DNA of 64,000 bases from Bufo bufo (lineage: Eukaryota; Chordata; Amphibia; Anura; Bufonidae): assembly GCF_905171765.1 (NCBI RefSeq), contig NC_053390.1:585244471-585308470 (forward strand). The letters run 5' to 3'. The notes under the pieces are model-generated. The model was not told the DNA's origin and did not search any database. It saw only the letters and a list, made by a program, of their open reading frames with translations. Position numbers and translations under genes: made by a program. Of this stretch, positions 34,166 through 46,609 are shown piece after piece (within the stretch, counting starts at the first letter, position 1; each line of letters begins with the position of its first letter).

Positions 34166-35687
34166 CTCAAGAGACTCATGGTCGGTGAGAAATATAGAGA
34201 GCTGTTCGGGTATCCGGTCATTAGATGTCAGAAGTGTCAACCAGAATGGGTGTATTCTCATGGAGGCACTTGGGCGGTCCACTGAGGCAGAGATAGTTAG
34301 TTGTATGGGTGAATAGTCAGATACCCCTCTCACCCCATAGTCAATAGCTGAGACTTTAGTATACAACATAGGGTTGCCCAGAGCATAGTCAATACGTGAC
34401 AGTGACTGATGGCTAGAGGAGTGACAAGAATAGATTGCAGCATTGGGATTTCTATTGGGGTTGCCATATATCCACCCATCCGACCTCCTGTATTAGGTTG
34501 GATTGTGGGGTAGGTGCATGAGAGGTGGGTCCTGAAGTACTCATTGGGGTGAATTTATCTATTAAGGGGTCCAATAGCATATTATAATCACCTATGCAGA
34601 GGATCATAGCTTGGGGAAAGGCGGCAGCAAAAGCCGCAGCCTGATGCAATACAGTCATAGCTGCAGGGGGGAAGACATAGATGCCCTTTATAACATATAA
34701 TACGCAGTTGATGTATGCCTCCACAAAAATATAATGACCCTCTGGGTCAATAACCAGACTGTCTACTTCCCACCTTACAGATTTATGGATCATAAGGGAG
34801 ATACCTCTGGAATAGAATGTATGACAAGAATGTCGCGCCCATTGGACCCATGGCCTTTGCAGTCTGTTAGTGTGATTGGGGATTAAATGGGTTTCTTGGA
34901 GACATAGAATGTGGGTGTTAAATCTCTGAATTCCATAGAACACCATTGACCTTTTCCTCGGACTCCGCAGGCCTCTAACATTCCAGGATAGCACCCTTAA
35001 GTCAGCCATACTGATAGCCTGAGTATAGTATAGAAGGATGGGGCTTAACAGTAGGGGATGGGATAGATGAGATATCCCCGAGAAAGGTATAATGTCTGAC
35101 AGTGTGACTATACATGTGCCCGAGAGTGCCTAGGTGCAGTAAACACATAGCAAATTTTCTGATCAAATGTACACCTGACAGTGCCTGTAGCACACTCAAA
35201 ACCCTGAATGGGTGCATAGCAGGTAAAATGTTAACACAGGTACAAACAGAAAGAAAAAAGAAAATAAATATGAAAACAATCATTGGAAACTGCAGAACTG
35301 ATTATGCGGCTATTGTAGCTAATGTAACGGGGAGTGCTGGTGACTAATTTTGTCACTTGCACTAACTCTGCCACGTGGAAGTAATGCAAACATGAACCTC
35401 AACTTAACATGGGAATTAATGCTGCCATATCGAGAGTGAGTTAGCATAACACTCTATAGCGTCGGGGCCTAGATATCGACAATTAAATGAGCATAAGGAG
35501 AAAAGGAGAAATAAAAATAGGAAAGGAGAAGGAAGGGAGGGGGGAGGGAAAGGAGAGGGAGAGTAAGTGTAAGAGCATTGCAAAAAAAAAAAATAAGAAG
35601 GCCAATATCAGCAGGTCTCACGTATCGATGGGGCAGTATGAAGAAGAAGTCCCAAGACACCAAGGCAGCGGTCCCTGGGGTAATAAC

Positions 35688-36609
35688 TCAGTTCAAGGGT
35701 CTGGCAGGTCTTCCGTTGCGGTCAATCCAGGCGCTGGCTTCGGCAGAGGTAGTGAAGAATATTGTTGTCTTGCTATCAACTACCAGCAGTCTGGCAGGGT
35801 ATGCCATGGAATATGGCATAGTCAGCTCCTGGAGTCTTCTTTTGACCATTGTGAAAGTTGCTCTCCTCTTCTGATATTCAGCTGAAAAGTCAGGAAACAG
35901 CATGATAGTAGTGTTCTCGACCCGGATCTCTTGCTTCCGTCGAGCCAGCTGCAGAATATGGTCTCGGTCAGTAGAATTAAGGAGACGTGCAAGCAGGGGG
36001 CGAGGGGGAGCACTTGGTGTAGGTGGTTTAGCTAGAACACGGTGTGCTCTCTCAATGGCAAATGCAGAAGAGAATTTTGCTTCTGGAAAGGTGGTCATCA
36101 GCCATTTAGTCATAAATTTGCACGGGTTGGAGCCTTCGGCTCATTCGGGTAGACCGATGATTCTCAAGTTATTCTGCCTTAGGCGGTTTTCGTAGTCATC
36201 ACATTTTTGTTGCTAGAAATCAACCTTCTTTTCAAGGGAGGTAAGGTGTGCAGGGATAGGTGCGGTCCTCCAGATCGCAGACGCGGGCCTCGGCCTTCCG
36301 GACTCTATCCCTCAGTGTTTGCATATCATGTCTTAGTAGCCCAAAGTCCACTTTAACCTCCTCCAGTTTACCCGATAGCAATGATCTGCAGGCTGAAATG
36401 GCCTGTAACAGTTGGTCTGTGACCTGTTTCAAGGTAAGCTCAGTGTCTGCCTCAGGATCTCCCGCCATGTCATCCATAGCTTTCGGGTATGAAGGCCTGG
36501 AGGGTGAGTCAGCGCCATCTTGGGCTTCATTGCAGGCAAAGATTTTGAGTGTTTCAGCTACTGTGAGGGGCTTGCTCCGCGCCATACTGCGTCCTCGGGG
36601 TCTTCCCAA
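35688..36609 (-). pseudogene. L1 ORF1 relic
   Basis: The first part (36609-36232) has KPLTVAETLKIFACNEAQDG and the heptad-rich ELTLKQVTDQLLQAISACRS, then KVDFGLLRHDMQTLRDRVRK, a coiled coil for trimerisation. The frame breaks at about 36232-36113. The second part (36113-35688) has MTKWLMTTFPEAKFSSAFAI, ERAHRVLA, DRDHILQLARRK and FPDFSAEYQKRRATF, the RRM/C-terminal RNA-binding region of L1 ORF1p. It acts as RNA chaperone in retrotransposition; this copy is non-functional. Confidence 0.87.
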
Positions 36610-36740
36610 CCTCCTGCATCTGGATTGAGGAATTGTGACGGCTAGTAATATTCAGGATAATGAAAGTTGAGGTGCTGTGGAGCTGAGCTCACTCAGACGT
36701 GTCTGCACATTCCCGCGGCCGGCCACACCCCCTCTTGTTT

Positions 36741-38159
36741 TTTTTTAACCTCATGTGTGAAAAATAAAATAAAAATTTGAATTACAAATTTTAACCAGTT
36801 CAGGTTAAAATATATTTTGGGAACCAGATACTTTTTTATTTAGTTGGCAAAAAATATTAATATTTTTGTGATCAATGCAGCTTTCCTTTTTAACCATTTT
36901 GTAGATATAAAAATGCTATATAATCTACATAATTTTAATTGTATTCATAGTGCAAAATATACATATATTGCATGTTTGATATAGAGTAGTTGGGTCCAGG
37001 ATAATACTACAACTGGATTGGTGGGGCACTTTTTTGAGGATTGAAGGGAGGTTTTTATGTTTTTTACATAATTTTTTTTGTCTGTCTCTCAAAGGTCAGA
37101 AAAGATTATTGGGAGGGGGGGCTTTATTTTATTGGAGCCCTATAGACCTGACGGATGCCAAAGCGTTTCCTTTTGTCATCCATCGGGCCAGTATTTGTAT
37201 ACCATTTTTTAACAGAATACGAAAGCCTAGTATGCTACATTTTATTATACACTGGGCCATGACAAAAAAAAGTACCATTGTGACTGTGTTACTCTTGCCA
37301 CCAGTCATATCAGAATGAATGACAGGACCCTAAGGGAGGCTCTTATATGTGAACAAATTCTTGTATAATAATTATGTATTATACAGATACAGTGGTGACT
37401 TGGAAATGATTGTATATTAGATACTGTTATGTGTAGAGAACTTGTTTACAGCATAGAAACAAATGTTATACCGTACATAAATATAATATTGTGGATTAGC
37501 AAATAAGAGCAGAACATATCATAATAAATTCTAAAATTTAAATAAAAGTCGTGGACGATAGAATGCTCATTTGTAAAATTATTTTGGAAACCATTGTGAA
37601 ATATAGTTGACAAGACATTTCTCACCAAATAACTGTGCTTTAGGCATCATCAAAAGAAGAGGTCCCCATATATATTTTACTTGAACATTTGTAGTAGTTT
37701 GGATGGATTACAAGAGTTCACATGTCCAAAAAGATATAGCAGGAAAGGATACTATAAGTTAAAATAACTGCCCGTAATAGATATATTGGGACTCAAGACT
37801 CAATAATGTATTGAAACATGATTGGTATTGTTCTTTAATATACTTGTGAAGCAACCTAGGTTCCTTTCGGTGGTCAGCCTCTGGCTGCTTTATCCCTTCC
37901 CGATGCCCCCAAGTAAATTTATGTCGGCGATCGGGCATTTAAAAATGGCGTCTGCTTACATTTTAAACAGCAGGCACCTGGGACTAATGCATGCAAATGG
38001 CGATAAATTTAATTGCATACATCTTAACCCCTCAGATGCTGTGGTCAAATGTGACCAAGACATCTAAGAGCTTAAAGACTGGCAGTGTGCACTCCTGCTC
38101 GTGTACCAGGATTTAGTGTGCAGCAGCCTCTGTACTCAGAAGTGGTATGAGGCTGGCAC
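36741..38159. other. Unassigned AT-rich stretch
   Basis: No gene. 37860-38065 (GCCTCTGGCTGCTTTATCCC, TTAACCCCTCAGATGCTGTG) is probably an old dispersed repeat. Confidence 0.35.
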
Positions 38160-38625
38160 ATGTTAGTTCCTATGGAGAGTCTGCCTTTGTCAGGGCTCCA
38201 TAGAAACATAGTGTAAGTCGAATAAACTGCTGTGACCACCCTTTGCCTTCAGAGCAGCATCAATTCTTCTAGGTACGCATGTACACAGGAACTCAGCAGG
38301 GAGGTTGTTCCAAACATCTTGGAGATCTAGCCATAGATCTTCTGTGGATGTAGGCTTGCTCAAATCCTTCTGTCTTTTCATCTAATCCCAGATCAGATTG
38401 AGATCAGGGCTCTGTGAGGACCATATCACCACATCCAAGACTCCTTGTTCTTCTTTAATCTGAAGAAAGTTCTTAATGACATTGGCTTTATGTTTGGGGT
38501 CCTAGTCCTGCTGCAGAATACATTTAAACGATTAACACTTATATTTTTGAATGCATTGTTATTTTGCAGCATTTTTTCCCTAAAGCCTGAAGCTTTTGCA
38601 CAGTACTGTTCCTCTGAAAGTAGGA
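38160..38625 (-). mobile_element. Tc1-type relic, C-terminal half
   Basis: The minus strand reads DPKHKANVIKNF-like text with breaks, then SQSPDLNLIWD (catalytic Glu motif decayed; NPIE has become NLIW), LWLDLQDVWNNLPAEFL and RRIDAALKAKGGHSSL. These are the second Asp region and C-terminus of a Tc1 transposase. No TIRs were located. Confidence 0.65.
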
Positions 38626-39292
38626 GTCTTATAACTATGTACACATGCAAGAGCATGAGTGTGTGGAATGCTATGGTTACAGGTATGACTACTATGAATA
38701 CAGGTGTTGAACTCTTACAACCTACTGTCCACTTTTTCATCACCCACTGGCTTGCTAACATGGCTGCATTGCCGCTCTTCTCAAAGAGTGGACTTTGATG
38801 CCCATTTACTGGCTTGTTTTAATGGAAGCTATGGCACTGAACACATGCTGGTTAATACTGGTTGTTAGTGCAGACATGCCGCTCCCTACTATTCATCTCT
38901 GGTAGGCTCAATGGATACTGCCTGGCTCCAAATATATCATATACATGTAAAAAGACACACAGTTCAGTTGGCTGTTGCTAATGTCATGACCACTGATTGT
39001 ACCACACCATTGTGCTTTGAATGTATGCTCCCTGTTGAAATGTGTAAGAGTTTTTGAGAATATTGGAGTCCTTTAGGAGGTCTCAGAGCTATTAAGAGGC
39101 TCCCGTGGGTGAGCACTCTTTTCTCTTTGAGACTTTAGGGCCACTGCAAAGTTTCTAATAGGAAAGATAGAATTCCCTCCAGAACATAATTGACCTTTCA
39201 ATATCCATATGGGGGATTTTATCTGCCTATATGACTCAATACAATTTATTTTAAAAGTTCTGGCAATAAAGGCTCCATTTTAATAAGACAAG

Positions 39293-39598
39293 CAGGGGCG
39301 TAGCTATAGGGGGTGCAGAGGTAGCAGTCGCTACTGGGCCCAGGAGCCTGAGGGGCCCAAGACCCTTGTGCCACATAAGACACTGGCATTATAGAAAGTG
39401 CATGCTGGTCAATTTACACCTCTGGCTGGAGGGAAGGGGTTAGGTCAAGAATTTGGCATGAGGGGGTGCCCTTTCAATGTTTGCCTCAGGCAGCAGGAAG
39501 GCTACGTGCTCCCCTGCACTTTCCAACAAGCACTTAGGGAAGGGGGGCCCAAGCTGAACTCTTGCACTAGGGCCCTTGAGCTTTTAGCTACGCCCCTG
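39293..39598. mobile_element. hAT-like MITE with exact 8-bp duplication
   Basis: Target duplication AAGACAAG on both sides (39285-39292 and 39599-39606). Tips CAGGGGCGTAGCTATAG and TTAGCTACGCCCCTG. 306 bp; the open frame inside is not a transposase. Confidence 0.92.
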
Positions 39599-39779
39599 AA
39601 GACAAGTGTGTCTTATTGTAAAATCACATTTTGGAATTGTCATATAGCAACTATACCAATTGCAGTGAAACTTTATCCTCACCCAAGAAAGTTATAAAAT
39701 GTAGCCAGGATCCTGCAGTGTTAGATACACCCCTTCATAGTTTTTTCACTGCACAGTATTGCTCCTTGTCACCTGCTGT

Positions 39780-40148
39780 GCAGCTGAAGTTAATACAAGG
39801 CACTAACTAATGTATTGTGCTTGTCCATATTGCTTCCTTTGCTGGCTTGATTGATTTTTCCATTGCATTGTACACTGCTCATGTACAGGGATTATGACCA
39901 CCACTGCAGCACAGAGATAAGGCGGCCACTAGAGAGGCCAGCGCTTTTTCCTATGGTGTGCAAGCATGGCCACCGCTGCTGGATTATAGGGTGGTTGTAA
40001 CCCATTGAAATGACCAGTGTATAATGTGATGAAAAAATGAATCAAGTCAGCAAAGGAGACAATATGGACAATCACAATACATTAGTAAGTGCCTTGTATT
40101 AACTTTCTCTACATGATAAACGGCATTTGCTGAAGTGAGACAACCCCT
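39780..40148. mobile_element. Palindromic MITE upstream of TET2 coding exons
   Basis: AATACAAGGCACTAACTAAT...GCTGGCTTGATTGATTTTT at the left is mirrored by AAAAAATGAATCAAGTCAGC...AAGTGCCTTGTATTAA at the right. Right tip GACAACCCCT before TTAA (40149-40152); the left tip is lost. 40153-40740 is unassigned, and 40750-40795 is a (CT)n(AT)n microsatellite just before the first coding exon. Confidence 0.65.
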
Positions 40149-40749
40149 TTAAAGTGGTTGTTCGGTAGGCTAAGAAAATACAGCAATACATTTCTCCACA
40201 TTATTCAGGCAACATACTAATCAGAATGTGCCGGCCATTTGGACAAACTACCTGTATTGTAGAAACAAACAGAAAATCTGTCCAACTAGCTGATGAACTC
40301 CATCTAGGGGGGAGTGATATCCGGAGGAGAGATCACATGATCAGAAAACGAGATGTCTTGCCATAACTATAAGCACCATGCTGTTCCAGACACGTGACTA
40401 GGAGGCAGAAGGGGGAAATTGAAAGTGGTCTTTTTTTGGGGGTATATTGTGGACAAATGTATTGCACTTTCGTTTAGCCGACTGGACAACCAGTAGATCA
40501 ACAACATTCTGTTACCACAACCATTTTATTTCACAGCCATTTCAGCCAATAACACATTGCAAGTAACAAGATTGCAGGCAAACATGCAACTTCAGGCATA
40601 AAAACATACTAGTATTATATGAATAATTTAATGATATATTTCAAAATTCAAACTTTAATATTAATAATAATAAACTATTGATAGTAACATGATATATGCA
40701 TATACTCCAATCAATGCTAAAAGTGTAAGTATAATTTGTGGGACTAATA

Positions 40750-40784
<35 letters not shown>

Positions 40785-40905
40785 CTATATCAATTTATAC
40801 ATTTAGTAAATGGTGACATTTTTAAAAATGTTTTTCTTTTTTTCTTTTATTCTCTTCTAGACGTGTTTGCAGGGCAGCCTTGTGGATGGCCCCGGAGCAG
40901 GCCCG

Positions 40906-43870
40906 ATGGAAGAAGAAAGAAGCCACCATGATGAGGGAAGTACATTGAGTCAATTACTAATAAATCCATCACCTGCTTGCCAAAACAATCCAGCAAAATT
41001 ACAAAATGGGAGCCTGCCAACTGAAATATCCCAAGCCCAAGTCAATGGAGACAGCTGTTTACAGACCAAGAACAGCTATGGTGTCACACACATGAAGGGA
41101 AACCAGGACAGCTCTGACCTAGTACATGAAAACAGAGTATATCCAAATTTACATAATGGTGCAATAAAGCGCACGCTTAGTGAACCTTTGCTGGCAGAGT
41201 ATTTTCAGCAGAAAAAAGTCAAAGGCGTTGGAGAAGTGAATGGAGAAAATGAGGGAGAAATAAATGGACAACACATCCAACCAGAAGTTTCTGAATTTTG
41301 TAGCAAAGACAAAGCTGTGAGAACAGAAGAAGATGAAAATGAACATGCTCAGGTTCCCAATGAGCAGAACAAAGACCTTAATTCCCCAAACAATGACAAT
41401 GCTTTGTATCAGAAAGATGAGACAATTCCATTGTCCAATGGTGCTACTGTTTTTGCCTCTTCCTTGAAGTTGACACATGAGGAATTATTGGAGAAAACAT
41501 GTTCTCAATATTACCCTGAAAAGGTTTCTCTGGCAGTGCAGAATAACACCCCTCACACTGTTGCCATTAAAACTCTAAATGATGCTAGCAATGATGTGTC
41601 TCCCCAGACAAATCATTCACCACATACCTCAGGGCAGATTACTTCCCAACTATCCTTGAACTTGGTGCTGTCTCAAGGGCCAGGTGCTATGACTGCTGAG
41701 GCTCCCAATGGTGACAAGTGCAGTGAGCCAGCCATGAAACCAGGAAGCTTTTCACTTCACATACCAGAACAGAAACCACTTCCACAAGAGGCACCAAATT
41801 ATAATTCCCAAAATATAAATGAAAGAAATTGTGAAGCACATGATACTGGGCGCCCAGTGTGCTCAGAACAAGTTGCTGTTTCTACAAATCCATCGTACCA
41901 TGGCATCACTAATCGACCTAATGACAGCTTTTCTGAGGATTTCAATAGAGATCATTTTACCTTAATGCAGTTGAATAAGTTACTGTTTGCCCAAGAAACT
42001 GACAGCTACAAAACCTCCCAAAACCTATGTAGTGATAATTTATTACACTCACAAAATAATGAATCATGTCAACCATTTGATCCAAGAATGATCTCTCAGC
42101 CAGCTCTTTTGCAGTCTCAGAACAGTAAGACATTACCCACTCTTGGGCTGCCTTCTCTACACTGCTCATCAGGAACAGATCCACCCCAAGAACACAATGG
42201 GCAGACAAATTGTACAGTTAACAACTATCCAGAAAAGCTAAAAGAGCAAAATTCACAAAAAGGGAGTGATCAACGCAATGGGATGGAAGGAGATGCTATG
42301 GATATGATGGAGCAAAGAAGACCGTTTCTTAAATCAAACTTCAAAGATTTTCGAAGAAATCATTGTCTGAAGGAGGAAAATTCACAGTCTTCAGAGGATT
42401 TACTAAGATTACTTATGTTTTCACAGTCACAAAGTCAAAAGAAGCTTAAGCAATATACAAGAAAACAGGGCAACATGAATCGGGGACAAGCTAGTGAGGA
42501 CATAGGGGAAGGAATATCACCACTTCAACCTCATGGGCAGCAGCTAAATTTCCAAAAGCACTTATCCCAAGGAGCGGGCACAGATACACAACTGCAGTCC
42601 TATGAACAGAAAAACAGCTCTATGCTTTTCCTGCCCTCTCATTCAGAGCAGCAAACTGAGCAAACATTTGACCATCCTTTAAAACGGCACTTAAACCTAC
42701 AAACATCTGAAGGCGAACAATTTCCACATAACATAATACAGCCGTTACACCAACAGGCTTTGCATTCAAAACAGTCCGAAAGTTCACAGTTTCATCCAAA
42801 CCCACACTTTCAGAGACAAAATCAAGATTTTAACATGGTCAAAGAGCATTTACCACACTTTCACTCTCAATCGCTCTACAACAACACTCCACCCAGGGCA
42901 AGTCCACAGAATCACATAAAAATGGAGGAAAGCTCTCAAGCAGCCAATCAGTACCAGAATATGCATCAGTATCATCTCTCCACTCAAGATATCGAGGGGC
43001 AACTGAGACATGGTTCAAACAACACAAATTTAAATTTTAATCAAGTTCTGCCTGGCTCAAATAGAAAAGATCAGTATGGATCCAAAAACCTGGAATCTGG
43101 TAAAGATCATGTAAAAGTTAAAGCAGAAGCTATTGAGCAATATTACCAAGCTAGCAGATCCCAAGATCAGCATGGTTATCAAGAGCAGAAAATCAACAGC
43201 AACCTTCCCATTTTAAACCCTAACCACATGACACAGGGAAGGTCAACCCCACAAAATCTAGTAAACCAGAATAGATACTTACCACAAAGTAATTCTGCTG
43301 CTCAGCATTTGCGAGATCAAACAGGATACCATCCTCAGTTCGCAAATCAGATGAATTGTATTCCAAAGCATGCTGCTCTAAGACATCATTTACTTCAGCG
43401 CAGGGAGCAAACCAAACTTGAAATTTCCCCGCCACGTGGATCTGTCAAAGTGGAGAACAGCTCACAGTCTGTCTGCATGCGAACACCCAATGAAAGCAAA
43501 ACAGGGAAAAAAACAATCAAACCACAGATTCAGCATTTTCAACACCTACAACAAAGGAGTATTCTTGAAACAATGGAACAACAACTGAAACAGTATCCGA
43601 GTAAATCATTGTTTCACCATCATGTGTCTACCATAAAATCGTCCAAGAACATGAAGGTGGAGTCCTCAGGCCCCGTTACAATTCTGACTACACACACTAA
43701 CTCTTCAACACTAGACCATCCACAAGAAAAAACCCCAACGAAAAGAGCAGCAGGATCTGCTCTGAATAATTTTTTAGAATCCCCTACAAATCTCCTAGGA
43801 ACCCCTATTAAAAATCTATTGGATACGCCTGTGAAAACTCAGTATGATTTTCCATCATGTAGCTGTGTAG
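40906..43870 (+). CDS. TET2: TET2 first coding exon (residues 1-988)
   Basis: The acceptor is a pyrimidine tract ending TCTTCTAG at 40860, so 40861-40905 is 5' UTR. The ATG at 40906 begins MEEERSHHDEG, matching human MEQDRTNHVEG; the in-frame TTG at 40867 is not needed. The donor is G|GTAAGT after 43870 (phase 1); the frame would stop at 43876-43878 if unspliced. The exon encodes the Gln/Asn/Ser/His-rich, low-complexity N-terminal half, which is poorly conserved among vertebrates except for islands. Visible islands are NGAIKRTLSEP, LTHEELLEKTCSQYYP, KHAALRHHLLQRREQ, IETMEQQLKQYPSKSLF, EKTPTKRAAGSALNNF and the final LLDTPVKTQYDFPSCSCV leading into the Cys-rich domain. Several psi-K-x-E sites (IKMEE, VKAE, VKVEN, MKVES) look like SUMO consensus motifs. 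No stops or frameshifts were seen. Confidence 0.96.
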
Positions 43871-44881
<1,011 letters not shown>

Positions 44882-45189
44882 TAATTTTTTAAATAATTTT
44901 AAGAAACAAACACTATGGGGGGAATTGATCATTTGGGTAATATTTGAAGTCAGTTTACCTTGAGTCTACGTTGGAGTACTATGCCTCAAATTTATCAAAT
45001 CACACAAGTTTGCTAAATTTGTGCATCTTTAAAATTAACACTTTTGTTTAGCAGTTTTTATGCCATCCCCTTACAGGAGTGAGGTTGCAACTTTTGTTTT
45101 TATAAATCTGGAGTGAAATTAGCATATAACCACCCTCACTTTTCAAACCTGGAGTAAATGGTGTTTAAAGTGGTTAAACCATGAGTAAG

Positions 45190-45621
45190 GTCAAAAATTG
45201 AAATCAGATAGATCATATAGTACATAACAATCTCTTTCTAACAAAGCTAGAACCAGCTCTGTACCTCACATGGATCCAGAGATCTCCCCATTCCTTGCTC
45301 CAATTTTTCTGCTAGATTTATTTCAAGCTGGCAACTCAGAGGACGTGTTCTTTCTGCTACAGCTCAGAGCAGCATGTCCTTTCTGCTACAGCTCTTGCCC
45401 TATCATAGCTCAGGAGGCAGTTGAAGGATGAAACTGAGCATCATCTCAGTGAGCAGGGTAGAGAAATAAGAAAAAGACAAACAGCAGGTGGCGCTATTCA
45501 GATAGATTTTATTGAATAACTCAGTGGCTATACCAAATTTTCAATTACATCTGATTACAAAAGTATTCAGATCCAGGTGCTGGCTTGAAAATGGCAGAAA
45601 ATTTTTCGTGGAACAACCCTT
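45190..45621. repeat. Interspersed repeat in TET2 intron
   Basis: The right end GGAACAACCCTTTTAA has the tip style of the TTAA MITEs here. It contains AGCAGGTGGCGCTATTCAG, which I take as part of a dispersed amphibian repeat. The left boundary is vague. The rest of the intron (44881-46456) is unassigned AT-rich sequence; 45791-46084 has small open frames with no recognisable product. Confidence 0.4.
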
Positions 45622-46424
45622 TTAAAAAGTGGCACAAATTTGTGCAAATAAGTACAAAATTACTATTCAAACCCCAAATTCTGGAGTGCAAAGCTTAATA
45701 AATTTCCTCCTATACCTCTTGACATTTTTCATTTTATTGCAAAGGAACATAACTTGAGTGGAATGTGTTGTAATACACATATAGGGGACATTAAGACCAG
45801 TGTGGAAAACTTAAGTCCCTCTGTGCTGCTGGAGGAAGCGTCAAAGTTATGTAAAGGCTAAGTTTAGCGCTTCCTCCAGCAGGCCATGTGACAGAATTAA
45901 ATCTACACCTGCTCCCTTGCATAAATGGCATGGAAAATGATAAATGAGCCGGGCCGGCCGGCCTGCCTGCTTCCCCGCCCACACCATGCCCCCTTTTCTC
46001 AGCACTCTGAAAAAGCAGGAAAAAGTTGCAGATTTTATCCCACAGCATTTTTGCAATCCTTTTGCATTTTCTAAAGAGAGCCATGCAGGGCTTTGAGAAA
46101 TGAAGGGGTACAGCCTTTTTCAGAGCTCTTCTAGCTCTTTGGTTTAGTAATCAATAGGGACCAGAACATCCAGATTTTAGCCTATCACTTCTAACATTAT
46201 AAAATGTCAAGCTTTTTTTTTTTAAAAGATAGGTATCCTTTAACCTTTCTGTCATCCCAAAAGTATGCACAATGAAAACAGCCAATCTTTATAAAGCTAT
46301 AATATTATCTTAGAAACACATAAGATTAGGTGCATTGAGTAGAATATTGATATTATCATCTAGTTTCTCTAGATTCCATTCTATACTATACCATTTTAAC
46401 ACACGCTCCATTCCAAATGTGTGA

Positions 46425-46574
<150 letters not shown>

Positions 46575-46609
46575 TAATATACTGAGAGACTCAAATACAT
46601 AAATAAATA

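Larger units (their letters stand above)
29917..35009 (-). pseudogene. L1 ORF2 relic (endonuclease / reverse transcriptase)
   Basis: The endonuclease starts MADLRVLSWNVRGLRSPRKR, with LQETHL, IGDYNMLLD and later SRIDYAL and SDYSPI (usually SDH). Reverse transcriptase motifs are NGKSPGPDGIPFEVY (about 33300), GSYRPISLLNLDYKILAKIL (about 32500), GTQQGCPLSPLLFALAIEPL (about 32110) and, at 31997-32008, YADY where YADD is required. The C-terminal part runs through SLPLSVAGRINLIKM and WKALIN to the stop at 29917. It is broken by frameshifts (for example near 32540 and 32040), stops and three insertions. Non-functional. Confidence 0.88.
29917..36740 (-). mobile_element. L1-type LINE, long but dead, minus strand
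   Basis: Runs from a 5' region near 36740 through ORF1 (36609-35688) and ORF2 (35009-29917). It keeps L1 order: coiled coil plus RNA-binding ORF1, then endonuclease, reverse transcriptase and C-terminal domains in ORF2. Three later insertions interrupt it: a hAT-like MITE at 33897, a TTAA MITE at 32553 and a retro-insert at 30160. Many stops and frameshifts. The sequence between the ORFs (35010-35687) is non-coding, with a purine-rich block at 35490-35575. Confidence 0.88.

Noticed and set aside
35487..35885. Lys/Glu-rich open frame on the + strand
   Set aside because: It is a purine-rich tract in the L1 inter-ORF region, antisense to ORF1.
40867..40905. Upstream in-frame start giving 13 extra TET2 residues
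   Set aside because: The codon at 40867 is TTG, not ATG, and the ATG at 40906 aligns with the human N-terminus.
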